This document shows, one piece after another, positions 7,856 to 17,879 of a stretch of DNA of 44,367 bases (the first letter of the stretch is position 1; the number at the start of each line of letters is the position of its first letter). The position numbers were made by a program, and so were the translations under genes. The stretch comes from Burkholderiales bacterium (GTDB lineage Bacteria > Pseudomonadota > Gammaproteobacteria > Burkholderiales > Burkholderiaceae_C): positions 1 through 44,367 of the forward strand of contig JAUVWL010000029.1 in the NCBI GenBank assembly GCA_030604135.1. Reading direction: 5' to 3'. Below the pieces are notes generated by a model that worked only from the letters and a program-made list of their open reading frames with translations, searched no databases and had not been told where the DNA came from.

Positions 7856-8653
7856 TCAGCTCACGGTCTCGCTGTCCCGGCTGATGCCTGCGGTCTGGCT
7901 GAATCCACCGTCGACATAGGTGATCTCAGATGTCACGCCGCTGGCCAGGTCCGACAGCAGAAAGGCGGCCACGTTGCCCACGTCGTCGACAGTGACATTG
8001 CGTCGCAGGGGTGAGGCATCGGCCACCACTTTGAGCAGCTTGCCGAAATCCTTGATGCCGCTGGCGGCCAAGGTCTTGATCGGGCCTGCGCTGATGCCGT
8101 TGACACGGATCTGGCGAGGACCCAACGACTCGGCCAGGTAGCGCACCGAGGCCTCCAGACTGGCCTTGGCCAGACCCATGGTGTTGTAGTTGGGGATGGT
8201 GCGCAAGGCGCCCAGGTAGGACAAGGTCAGCAGGGCCGAGCGCTCGTTGAGGTAGGGCAGGGCCGCCTTGGCCATGGCCGGGAAGCTGTAGGCACTGATG
8301 TCATGGGCCACACGAAAGGCTTCGCGCGACAGGCCTTCAAGAAAGTCACCGGCAATGGCTTCGCGCGGCGCAAAACCGATGCTGTGAACGAAACCATCCA
8401 GCTTCGGCCATGTCTGAGACAGGTCGGCAAACAATTGCTCAATCTGGGCGTCTTCGGCCACGTCGCAGTCAAACACCAGCTTGGAGTCGAATTCAGCGGC
8501 GAATTCGGTGATGCGGTCCTTGAAGCGCTCACCCACGTAGCTGAACGCAAGCTCTGCGCCTTGGGCATGGCAGGCTTTGGCGATGCCATAGGCGATGGAT
8601 CGGTTGGACAGGACGCCCGTGATCAGCAATTTCTTGCCGGCAAGAAAACCCAT
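7856..8653 (-). CDS. fabI: Enoyl-[acyl-carrier-protein] reductase (NADH), FabI
   Basis: The last enzyme of each fatty acid elongation round, reducing trans-2-enoyl-ACP with NAD(P)H in the cytosol. At 265 residues it has FabI length. Visible features are the N-terminal nucleotide-binding motif [20 protein letters not shown], the FDCDVAED segment, VHSIGFAP near the active site, and the catalytic pair Tyr-x6-Lys in [21 protein letters not shown] is the flexible substrate loop, typical of triclosan-sensitive FabI proteins. It is divergent from the yejA homologue with only 38 bases between the two start codons, so promoters must overlap one or both coding regions. It converges on the DUF465 gene. 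Confidence 0.96.
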   Translation of the reverse strand: MGFLAGKKLLITGVLSNRSIAYGIAKACHAQGAELAFSYVGERFKDRITEFAAEFDSKLVFDCDVAEDAQIEQLFADLSQTWPKLDGFVHSIGFAPREAIAGDFLEGLSREAFRVAHDISAYSFPAMAKAALPYLNERSALLTLSYLGALRTIPNYNTMGLAKASLEASVRYLAESLGPRQIRVNGISAGPIKTLAASGIKDFGKLLKVVADASPLRRNVTVDDVGNVAAFLLSDLASGVTSEITYVDGGFSQTAGISRDSETVS

Positions 8654-8691
8654 TGGTCAGTCTCCAAGAAAAAATCCAGCAGAATTGTCGC

Positions 8692-10542
8692 ATGCCATTC
8701 AACAGTCCACGATCTGCAACGCCGCTGCCGCTGCGCGCCGTCTTCGTTCTGCTGTTCTGGCTGTCCGTGCCATCGGCCTGGGCCGCCCATGGTTATGCGC
8801 TCTGGGGTGAACTCAAGTACCCCGCCGGGTTCGCACACTTCGACTATGTGAATCCGCAGGCACCCAAAGGCGGTGAACTGAGACTGGCCAGCCCGTTTCG
8901 CACCAGCACCTTCGACAAGTACAACCCCTTCACGCTGCGGGGTAGTGCACCGGCCTACCTGTCGACACTGATGTTCGACTCCCTGCTGGCCGGCTCTCTG
9001 GATGAAGCCGGGGCCGCCTACGGACTGCTGGCCGAGTCGGTGACCGTATCTCCCGATCGCCTCTCGGCCACGTTCGTGTTGCGCCCGGAGGCCCGCTTTC
9101 ACCACGGCGAGCCGGTGCTGGCCGCCGATGTCAAGCACAGCTTCGACATCCTGATGGGCCCGCACACCTCACCCGCCTGGAAGACGGTGCTGCAGGACGT
9201 GGAAGGCCTGGACGTGCTGGGCGAACGAACCGTGCGCTTTCGGTTCAAGCTGCCCAACCGCGAACTGCCATTGACGGTGGGTGGGCTGCCGGTTTTCAGC
9301 CGTGACTGGGGAAACGAGCTCGACCCGGCCACCGGCGAGCGAAAGACCTTCGACAAGGTGGTGATGGACATCCCACTGGGCAGCGGTCCCTATCGCATCG
9401 GTCCGGTGCGCTTCGGCCGTGACATCACCTATGTGCGCGATCCGGACTACTGGGCGCGCGACCTGCCGGTGCGCCGGGGCAGCGTCAATTTCGATCGCAT
9501 CACCGTCAAGATCTACCGCGACAACACGGCCCGCCTGGAGGCCCTGAAGGCTGGCGAGTTCGATCTGATGCGCTTCTTCTCGGCCGGTGACTGGGCGCGC
9601 CGGGTCACCGGTCGCCGCTTCAATTCGGGGGAGTTGGTGAAAGCGGAGTTCCGGCACAGCCTGCCCTCCGGCTTCCAGAGTTATGTGCTCAACACCCGCC
9701 GCCCGCCGCTGGACGACATCCGCGTACGCCAGGCCCTCGGTCTGGCGCTCGACTACGAGTGGATGAACCGGCAGATGTTCTACAACAGCTACCAGCGTGT
9801 GCAGGGGCTGTTCGGCAACACCGCGTGCTCGGCGGAGGGGGAACCTTCAGCGGGCGAACGGGCCCTGCTCGACCCCTGGCGGGCCCAATTGCCGGAGGCG
9901 GTGTTCGGCCCCATGCTCGTTCCGCCCCGCACCGACGGGGAACAGACCCTGCGGGACAACCTGCGCCAGGCCCAGGCCCTGCTGCGCGCTGCGGGCTGGA
10001 CAGTCAGCAACGGCCGGCTGCGCAATGCCCAGGGGCAGGCCATGGAGCTTGAATACCTGGACAGCAACGAGGCGGGCGCCCGTGTGGTGACGCCGTGGGC
10101 GCGCAACCTCGAGAAGCTGGGCATCAACCTGCGCTTTCGGCCAGTCGATTTCGCCCTGTACCAGCAGCGCCTGCGCAACTTCGACTACGACATCATCTCG
10201 CTGGCCTTCGGCGGCACACACACGCCTGGCACCGAGTACGCCGACCTCTTCGGCAGCGAAGCCGCCGTCACCGAGGACTCCAGCAACTACGCCGGGGTTC
10301 GCAGCCCGGCGGCCGACGCCATCATCGCGCGCATGGTCGCGGCCGACAACCAGGCGGACTTTCTGGTGGCCTGCAGGGCACTGGACCGGGTGATCTCCCA
10401 CGGCCACTACCTGATTCCCCAGTGGTCGGCCACCACCCACCGCATGGTGTACAACGCATGGCGGCTTCAGCTGCCCGAATCCATGCCTGCCTACGCCACC
10501 GGCGAGGAGTGGGCCATGTTCACCTGGTGGAGCAAGCCCTGA
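8692..10542 (+). CDS. yejA: Peptide ABC transporter periplasmic substrate-binding protein, YejA-like
   Basis: A 616-residue SBP_bac_5-type periplasmic binding protein, the capture subunit of a YejABEF peptide (microcin C-type) importer. The N-terminus is a Sec signal peptide with a hydrophobic core (about residues 14-30) and an AWA-AHG cleavage site. The mature part starts with GYALWGELKYP.GF.HFDYVNPQAPKGGELRL, a YejA hallmark. The ATG at 8692 is chosen over an in-frame TTG at 8653 that would add 13 residues before the signal peptide. The yejB, yejE and yejF homologues follow on the same strand with overlaps or very short gaps, so this is one operon. Confidence 0.92.
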   Translation: MPFNSPRSATPLPLRAVFVLLFWLSVPSAWAAHGYALWGELKYPAGFAHFDYVNPQAPKGGELRLASPFRTSTFDKYNPFTLRGSAPAYLSTLMFDSLLAGSLDEAGAAYGLLAESVTVSPDRLSATFVLRPEARFHHGEPVLAADVKHSFDILMGPHTSPAWKTVLQDVEGLDVLGERTVRFRFKLPNRELPLTVGGLPVFSRDWGNELDPATGERKTFDKVVMDIPLGSGPYRIGPVRFGRDITYVRDPDYWARDLPVRRGSVNFDRITVKIYRDNTARLEALKAGEFDLMRFFSAGDWARRVTGRRFNSGELVKAEFRHSLPSGFQSYVLNTRRPPLDDIRVRQALGLALDYEWMNRQMFYNSYQRVQGLFGNTACSAEGEPSAGERALLDPWRAQLPEAVFGPMLVPPRTDGEQTLRDNLRQAQALLRAAGWTVSNGRLRNAQGQAMELEYLDSNEAGARVVTPWARNLEKLGINLRFRPVDFALYQQRLRNFDYDIISLAFGGTHTPGTEYADLFGSEAAVTEDSSNYAGVRSPAADAIIARMVAADNQADFLVACRALDRVISHGHYLIPQWSATTHRMVYNAWRLQLPESMPAYATGEEWAMFTWWSKP

Positions 10543-10557
10543 CACGGCGGTACCGAT

Positions 10558-11583
10558 ATGTGGTCCTACATTCTCAAGCGCCTGCTGCTCATGATCCCCA
10601 CCCTGTTCGGGGTGTTGCTGCTGACCTTTGTGGTCATCCAGTTCGTGCCGGGTGGTCCGGTGGAGCAATACCTGGCCGAGGCCCGGGCAGCGGATGGCAG
10701 CGGCGCCGAAGGCCGATCGGTCTATCGCGGCGCCCAGGGCGTAGACCCGCACCGCCTGGAACAGATCAAGGCCTTGTACGGTTTCGACAAACCGGCGCAC
10801 GAGCGGTTTTTCCAGATGATCGGCCAGTTTGCCCGCTTCGATCTGGGCACCAGTTTCTTCCAGAACAAGGCGGTATCCGAGCTCATCATCGAAAAGCTGC
10901 CGGTGTCCATCAGCCTGGGCCTGTGGACCTTCTTCATCAGCTACCTGGTGGCGGTGCCGCTGGGGGTGGCCAAGGCGGTTCGGGCTGGTTCCCGGTTCGA
11001 CTTTGTGACCACGCTGATCGTGCTGGTTGGCTACGCCATTCCCGGTTTTGTGCTGGGTGTGGCCCTGCTGGTGATCTTCGGCGGGCAGTTGCAGTGGTTC
11101 CCGCTGCGCGGACTGACCTCGTCGAACTGGGAGGAGCTGTCCTGGGGCGCGCGCATCATCGACTACCTGTGGCACATCACCTTGCCGGTGACCGCCATGG
11201 TGCTGGGGAGCTTCGCGGTCACCACCATGCTCACGAAAAACGCCTTCCTGGAGGAAATCCGCAAGCAGTACGTCATGACCGCTCGGGCCAAGGGGCTTAG
11301 CGAACGTCAGGTCTTGTGGAAGCACGTGTTCCGCAACGCCCTCATTCCCATCGTGACCGGCTTTCCGGCGGCCTTCATCGGTGCCTTTTTTGCCGGATCG
11401 CTGCTGATCGAAACCCTTTTCTCGCTCGATGGCCTCGGTCTGCTTTCCTACGAAAGCGTGATTCGCCGCGACTACCCGGTGGTGCTGGGCACCCTGTTCC
11501 TGTTCACCCTGATCGGCCTGTTCACCAAGCTGATTTCCGATCTCTGTTATGTCTGGGTCGACCCTCGTGTCAAGTTTGACTGA
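10558..11583 (+). CDS. yejB: Peptide ABC transporter permease YejB
   Basis: A 341-residue inner-membrane permease of the DppB/OppB class. It begins with MWSYILKRLLLMIPTLFGVLLLTF, the first membrane span with the class signature, followed by a long periplasmic segment rich in charged residues (about 40-105) and five further spans. The EAA loop that contacts the ATPase is at about residues 236-256 (EEIRKQYVMTARAKGLSERQV). YejB-specific blocks such as FDLGTSFFQNK and the C-terminal YVWVDPRVKFD are present. It starts 15 bases after yejA and overlaps the presumed start of yejE. Confidence 0.93.
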   Translation: MWSYILKRLLLMIPTLFGVLLLTFVVIQFVPGGPVEQYLAEARAADGSGAEGRSVYRGAQGVDPHRLEQIKALYGFDKPAHERFFQMIGQFARFDLGTSFFQNKAVSELIIEKLPVSISLGLWTFFISYLVAVPLGVAKAVRAGSRFDFVTTLIVLVGYAIPGFVLGVALLVIFGGQLQWFPLRGLTSSNWEELSWGARIIDYLWHITLPVTAMVLGSFAVTTMLTKNAFLEEIRKQYVMTARAKGLSERQVLWKHVFRNALIPIVTGFPAAFIGAFFAGSLLIETLFSLDGLGLLSYESVIRRDYPVVLGTLFLFTLIGLFTKLISDLCYVWVDPRVKFD

Positions 11584-12675
11584 GCCCATGGCGCCGGCCG
11601 GCGCGGCCGCCACTCAAGCGGCTGCCGCCAGCGCTGCGCCGGCGGGCGGGCGTGTGTCGCCGTCACCCGCCCGCCGAGCCTGGCTGCGCTTCAAGCGCAA
11701 CCGGCTCGGCTTCTGGAGCCTGGTGCTGTTCTGCATGCTGGTGGTCGCCAGCCTGTTCGCCGAGCTGCTGTCCAACGACCGGCCGCTGGTCGTGCGCTAC
11801 GAGGGGCAGACCTATTTCCCGATCTGGCAGGACCTGCCCGAAACCACGTTTGGCGGCGATTTCGAGGCCCTGACCGACTACCTGGACCCGTTCATCCGCG
11901 AGCGCCTAACCCAGGGCGGCAACTGGGCCATCTACGCCCCGAACCCCTACGGCCCTAGAACGTTGAACTATTTTGCCCAGGAGCCCAACCCGTCCGGCCC
12001 CTCTCGCGCGAACTGGCTGGGCACCGACGACCGCGGGCGCGACCTGCTGGCGCAGCTGATTTACGGCTTTCGGGTCAGCGTGCTGTTTGCGCTGGCGCTC
12101 ACGGCCATCGGTGTGTTGCTGGGCCTGATCACCGGAGCCATTCAGGGCTTTTTTGGCGGCAAGACCGACCTGGCCTTCCAGCGTTTCATCGAAATCTGGG
12201 GCTCCATGCCGGAGTTGTACCTGCTGATCATCTTCTCGGCGGTGTTCGCACCCAGCGTGGGCCTGCTGTTGGTGCTGCTCAGCCTGTTCGGCTGGATGGG
12301 CCTGTCGGACTATGTGCGTGCCGAGTTCCTGCGCAACCGCCAGCTCGACTACGTGCGCGCGGCCCGGGCAATGGGCCTGAGCAACTGGCAGATCATCTGG
12401 CGCCATATCATGCCCAACAGCATGACACCGGTGGTCACCTTCCTGCCGTTTCGCATGAGCGCCGCCATCCTGGCACTGACCTCGCTCGACTTTCTTGGGT
12501 TGGGCGTGCCGCCAGGCACCCCGTCCCTGGGCGAGTTGCTGAGCCAGGGCAAGAACAACATCGATGCCTGGTGGATTTCCCTGTCCACATTTGCGGTGCT
12601 GGTCATGACCCTGTTGTTGCTGACCTTCATGGGGGACGCCCTGCGCGACGCGCTTGATCCCAGGAAGCAGGACCG

Positions 12676-12679
<4 letters not shown>
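11549..12679 (+). CDS. yejE: Peptide ABC transporter permease YejE
   Basis: The second permease subunit, DppC/OppC class, up to 376 residues. The family sequence begins near residue 45 (ARRAWLRFKRNRLGFWSLVLF) with the first membrane span. The long periplasmic insert with YFPIWQDLPETTFGGDFEA and NWLGTDDRGRDLLAQLIYG are YejE hallmarks. The EAA loop is YVRAARAMGLSNWQIIWRHI. Two starts are possible: ATG 11549, overlapping yejB by 35 bases, or ATG 11588, four bases after its stop. Neither has a convincing ribosome binding site. Either way the protein has an unusual Ala/Pro/Gly-rich N-terminal tail that the E. coli protein lacks. Confidence 0.92.
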
Positions 12680-14280
<1,601 letters not shown>

Positions 14281-14425
14281 TTTTGTCGAAACCCGTGACG
14301 GTGCTCCGCTGTGCACCACTGTCCCCGGGCTCGTGTAATGTCCCCTTTGACATTCGTCAAGCCCGCCTGGCGTCCATCCGGCTATAAACACTGGCTGGTC
14401 CCGGGCCCTCTTCCAAGGACTGCCC

Positions 14426-15208
14426 ATGACATCTTCCCCGGACGCCATTCGGCCTCGCATGAACGTTGAAATCGATCTGCAATCTCCCTTGCGCTGGCTC
14501 CGGCTGGGCTGGGCCGACTTGCGTCAGAACCCGGTGCCAGGCCTGGCGCACGGCCTGTTGATCGCCGCTTTCGGATGGTTGCTGCTGTGGCTGGTACGGG
14601 ACCATTTCTGGTTGCTGGCCGGGGCCTTCTCTGGCTTCCTTATCGTGGCACCGATTCTGGCCACCGGGCTCTATCACGTCAGCCGTGCGTGTGCCGAGGG
14701 GCGCCGCGCCGGACTGGCTGAGGTTATCGGTCTGTGGCGTTCCGGTGACGGCCGCCTGGTTCGTTTCGGTCTGTTGCTGGGCTTGGCGGGAACCGGCTGG
14801 GTGCTGACCTCGGCCGGACTGATCACCCTGATGTCTCCTGTCCCCATCGACAAACCTATCGATTTCCTGCGCCATGTCGTGCTGGTGCGTGAGGTGGGAC
14901 TGTTCGAGGTCTGGCTGTTGATGGGTGCGCTGCTGGCGGCGCCGGTGTTTGCCTCCAGCGTGATGGCCATTCCCATGCTGGTGGACACCTCTGTGCCGGT
15001 GAGCATGGCTGTTGCCGAAAGCTGGCGTACCGTTGCCAGCCAGCCCGCCGTCATGGTGATCTGGGCGGTTCTGCTGGCTGTTCTGTCGGCCATCGGCATG
15101 TTGACAGCCATGCTCGGGCTCATCGTCATCGTCCCGTGGCTGGCCCACGCCAGCTGGCACGCCTACCAGGAGTTGACGGCCAACTCGCCCTACAAGGCGG
15201 CGGGCTGA
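14426..15208 (+). CDS. DUF2189 domain integral membrane protein
   Basis: A 260-residue protein of unknown function with about six predicted membrane spans. After a short polar N-terminus it has the family pattern P.RWLRLGWADL..NP..GL.HG, then FSGFLIVAPILATGLYHVSR, and a C-terminal LGLIVIVPWLAHASWHAYQEL, the blocks that identify DUF2189 proteins. The central region has the VMAIPMLVD segment. It lies alone between the yej operon and a DUF2788 gene, which follows after 18 bases on the same strand, so the two may be co-transcribed. A TATAAA at 14383-14388 could be a -10, without a good -35. Confidence 0.8.
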   Translation: MTSSPDAIRPRMNVEIDLQSPLRWLRLGWADLRQNPVPGLAHGLLIAAFGWLLLWLVRDHFWLLAGAFSGFLIVAPILATGLYHVSRACAEGRRAGLAEVIGLWRSGDGRLVRFGLLLGLAGTGWVLTSAGLITLMSPVPIDKPIDFLRHVVLVREVGLFEVWLLMGALLAAPVFASSVMAIPMLVDTSVPVSMAVAESWRTVASQPAVMVIWAVLLAVLSAIGMLTAMLGLIVIVPWLAHASWHAYQELTANSPYKAAG

Positions 15209-15226
15209 CTCCCACATCCGGCTCTC

Positions 15227-15448
15227 ATGGAAAACACCATCTTCGGCTACACCGAGGGACAGATCGCCCAATTCGGACTCACGTTCGGGGTGGGGGCCTT
15301 CATTCTCTACATGCTTTTTATCGTGCTCAACCTGGCCAAGGAGTCCAAGGCAGGCAAGTTCGGCACCTTCATTCTGTTTCTGGTGTTGTCTTTCGGCATG
15401 CTGGGGTTTCTTGCCAAGAACCTGATTCAGTGGGTGCTTGGCATCTGA
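15227..15448 (+). CDS. DUF2788 family small membrane protein
   Basis: A 73-residue protein with two hydrophobic segments (about residues 14-33 and 45-70) joined by a basic loop (KESKAGKFG). The overall pattern, an acidic N-terminus with EGQIA.FGLTFGVGAFI.YM and a second span with LSFGMLGFLAKNLIQW, matches DUF2788, a family of unknown function. It follows the DUF2189 gene and precedes the promoter of the rimP operon. Confidence 0.78.
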   Translation: MENTIFGYTEGQIAQFGLTFGVGAFILYMLFIVLNLAKESKAGKFGTFILFLVLSFGMLGFLAKNLIQWVLGI

Positions 15449-15493
15449 GGCTCGACACGGTCGAGGCAAAGCGAAAATTTGCCCCCCGGCGCC

Positions 15494-15522
15494 TTGAAAA
15501 GCCACAGATAAGGGGTTAAAAT
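15494..15522 (+). promoter_or_regulatory. Sigma-70 promoter of the rimP-nusA-infB operon
   Basis: TTGAAA (15494-15499) and TAAAAT (15517-15522) are separated by exactly 17 bases; each matches consensus at five of six positions. The predicted start site is near 15529, some 145 bases before the rimP ATG. It is the best sigma-70 promoter I can see in the window, in keeping with a highly expressed translation operon. Confidence 0.8.
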
Positions 15523-15538
15523 ACGAGCTTCACGACCA

Positions 15539-15569
15539 AATGGGCGGGTAACACCGGCCCATTTTTTTT
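15539..15569 (+). terminator. Terminator-like hairpin with T run in the rimP leader (possible attenuator)
   Basis: AATGGGC (15539-15545) pairs with GCCCATT (15557-15563) around an 11-base loop, and the stem runs directly into eight T residues (15562-15569). It begins only about 10 bases after the predicted transcription start and lies before rimP, so it would stop RNA polymerase in the operon's own leader unless relieved. A premature terminator upstream of rimP-nusA is compatible with autoregulation by NusA, which acts at such hairpins. That regulation is inference. Confidence 0.65.
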
Positions 15570-15672
15570 GGCCGATCGGTTTGCGGCGGTGCTGTCGATG
15601 TTGCGCATCGAGGGGCTGCCAAAGCCTTTCAACTGCTCATCAAGACTGACCATTTCGCACGCTCAACGACCC

Positions 15673-16284
15673 ATGGCCTGGCAAGACACCGTCGCACAAA
15701 CCGTTTCAGGGCTGGGATTCGACCTGGTGGATCTGGAGCGATCTGCCGGAGGGCTGCTGCGTGTGACCATCGACTGGCCGTGGACTCCATCTGAAGACGG
15801 TGCAGGCGCGACGGAGCGCTTTGTCACGGTCGAAGACTGTGAGCGCGTGACCCGTCAGTTGCAGTACCTGCTGGAGGTTGAGGGGCTTGACTACCGTCGG
15901 CTGGAGGTGGGCTCTCCCGGTATTGATCGACCTTTGCGTCATGAAGCCGATTTCCAGCGTTTTGTCGGCGAGCAGGTCGACATCACCCTCAAGACCCCCA
16001 TTGGCAGCACAGGCTCGGGGGTGGCGGCCAACCGGAAGAAGTTTCGGGGCGTGCTTGAGGCGGGTCTATCAGCCGGGCAATGGCAGGTGGTCTGGAGCGA
16101 TGAGGCGCCGCCCAAGCCGGGGCAGCGTGTGAGCAAGAAGCGGGTTCCTGCGCCGATGCAGGCGCTGGTGTTCTCGCTGGACGAGATCCAGCAGGCGCGA
16201 CTGGCACCCGTTGTGAATTTCAAGGGGCGGCAGTCGCCTGCTCCCCGGCAAACCCCTGCGGGTGCTGCGAAGGCAGGCGATTGA
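15673..16284 (+). CDS. rimP: Ribosome maturation factor RimP
   Basis: RimP assists late assembly of the 30S subunit. The protein has 203 residues, longer than the usual 150 or so. The N-terminal domain starts MAWQDTVAQTVSGLGFDLVDLE and includes VTVEDCERVTRQLQYLLEVE and the YRLEVGSPGIDRPL motif (read here as YRRLEVGSPGIDRPLR), the family signature. A C-terminal SH3-like domain follows with an insertion and a basic, Pro-rich tail. The ATG at 15673 is chosen because family similarity begins there; the upstream in-frame stretch lies in the leader. First gene of rimP-nusA-infB-rbfA-truB, all on one strand. Confidence 0.94.
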   Translation: MAWQDTVAQTVSGLGFDLVDLERSAGGLLRVTIDWPWTPSEDGAGATERFVTVEDCERVTRQLQYLLEVEGLDYRRLEVGSPGIDRPLRHEADFQRFVGEQVDITLKTPIGSTGSGVAANRKKFRGVLEAGLSAGQWQVVWSDEAPPKPGQRVSKKRVPAPMQALVFSLDEIQQARLAPVVNFKGRQSPAPRQTPAGAAKAGD

Positions 16285-16350
16285 CAGGAACTGGACAAAC
16301 AGGATTGCCGGCTGTGCTGGCGGAGCTAATTGGAAAGGTGGGCGAGTGAA

Positions 16351-17850
16351 ATGAACCGCGAAATGTTGATGCTGATCGATGCCATCTCGCGCGAGAAGAA
16401 TGTCGAGCGTGACCTGGTGCTGGGCGCCGTGGAACAGGCGCTGGCCTCGGCCACCAAGAAACTCTACAAGGGTGAAGTGGACATTCGCGTGGCCATGGAT
16501 CCCGATACGGGCGCCTACGAGACCTTCCGCCGCTGGCTGGTCGTGCCCGATGAGGCTGGCCTTCAGAATCCGGATGCCGAGGAGTTGCTCAGCGATGCCC
16601 GTGATGACATCCCCGACATCGAGGAAGGCGACTATATCGAGAAGCCGGTGGAGAGCGTGCCCATCGGCCGTATCGGCGCCATGGCCGCCAAGCAGGTGAT
16701 CCTTCAGAAGATTCGGGATGCCGAGCGGGAAATGCTGCTCAACGACTTCATGAGCCGCGGTGACAAGATCTTTGTGGGCACCGTCAAGCGCATGGACAAG
16801 GGCGACCTTATTGTCGAAAGCGGTCGCGTCGAGGGTCGCCTCAAGCGAGGTGAAATGATCCCCAAGGAGAATTTTCGCACCGGGGACCGTGTTCGAGCCA
16901 TGATCATGGAGGTGGACCTGACGCTGCGCGGCGCTCCCATTCTCTTGTCGCGCTCGGCACCCGCGTTCATGATCGAACTGTTCCGGCAGGAAGTGCCAGA
17001 GATCGAGCAAGGTCTGCTGGAAATCAAGAACTGCGCGCGAGATCCCGGTTCCCGCGCCAAGATTGCGGTCCTGTCGCATGACAAACGCATCGACCCTATC
17101 GGTACCTGTGTGGGTGTGCGCGGATCTCGCGTCAACGGTGTCACGAACGAGCTGGCTGGCGAGCGCGTCGATATTGTTCTGTGGAGCGATGATCCGGCGC
17201 AGTTCGTGATCGGCGCGCTGGCTCCGGCCAATGTGGTTTCCATCGTGGTCGACGAAGAGCGTCACGCCATGGACGTGGTGGTGGACGAGGAAAACCTGGC
17301 GATCGCCATCGGACGTGGTGGTCAGAATGTGCGCCTGGCATCCGAACTGACGGGCTGGCGCATCAACATCATGACCGCTGACGAGTCAGCCCAGAAGCAG
17401 GCCGAAGAAGCGGAGGTGATTCGTCAGCTGTTCATGTCCAAGCTCGACGTGGACCAGGAGATCGCCGACATCCTCATTGAAGAAGGGTTCACCAGCCTGG
17501 AAGAAGTGGCCTATGTGCCACTGCAGGAGATGCTGGAGATCGAGTCACTCGATGAAGAGACCGTCAACGAATTGCGCGCCCGTGCCAAAGACACCCTGCT
17601 CACGATGGAGATTGCCCGCGAGGAGAGCGTCGAGGAGGTCTCCCAGGATCTCAGAGACCTTGATGGCATGACCAACGAGCTTATCGGCAAGCTGGCCGAG
17701 GCGGGCGTGCACACCCGTGATGACCTGGCTGACCTGGCCACCGACGAACTGACTGACATCACGGGCCAATCGCCGGACGATGCGACGCAAATGATCATGC
17801 GTGCGCGTGCCCACTGGTTCACCGGCGATGAAGCCCAGGCCTCGAGCTGA
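16351..17850 (+). CDS. nusA: Transcription termination/antitermination factor NusA
   Basis: A 499-residue NusA that binds RNA polymerase and nascent RNA and modulates pausing, termination and antitermination. In order: the N-terminal polymerase-binding domain from [19 protein letters not shown] (about 1-130), an S1 domain (about 135-200), two KH domains with [26 protein letters not shown] and [19 protein letters not shown], and two C-terminal acidic repeats (about 365-490), the form seen in beta- and gammaproteobacteria. The ATG at 16351 is preceded by GGAAAGGTGGG. It sits between rimP and infB and may act on the hairpin in its own operon's leader. Confidence 0.97.
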   Translation: MNREMLMLIDAISREKNVERDLVLGAVEQALASATKKLYKGEVDIRVAMDPDTGAYETFRRWLVVPDEAGLQNPDAEELLSDARDDIPDIEEGDYIEKPVESVPIGRIGAMAAKQVILQKIRDAEREMLLNDFMSRGDKIFVGTVKRMDKGDLIVESGRVEGRLKRGEMIPKENFRTGDRVRAMIMEVDLTLRGAPILLSRSAPAFMIELFRQEVPEIEQGLLEIKNCARDPGSRAKIAVLSHDKRIDPIGTCVGVRGSRVNGVTNELAGERVDIVLWSDDPAQFVIGALAPANVVSIVVDEERHAMDVVVDEENLAIAIGRGGQNVRLASELTGWRINIMTADESAQKQAEEAEVIRQLFMSKLDVDQEIADILIEEGFTSLEEVAYVPLQEMLEIESLDEETVNELRARAKDTLLTMEIAREESVEEVSQDLRDLDGMTNELIGKLAEAGVHTRDDLADLATDELTDITGQSPDDATQMIMRARAHWFTGDEAQASS

Positions 17851-17879
17851 TACGGAGGCCCCTGCGGAGAAGAATACCT

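Noticed and set aside
9847..11613. 588-codon minus-strand open frame opposite yejA/yejB
   Set aside because: Antisense shadow; rich in Gln/His/Gly as usual for this frame, no ribosome binding site or homology recognised.
14347..14388. TTGACA and TATAAA before the DUF2189 gene as a promoter
   Set aside because: The two boxes are 30 bases apart, far too much for one sigma-70 promoter.
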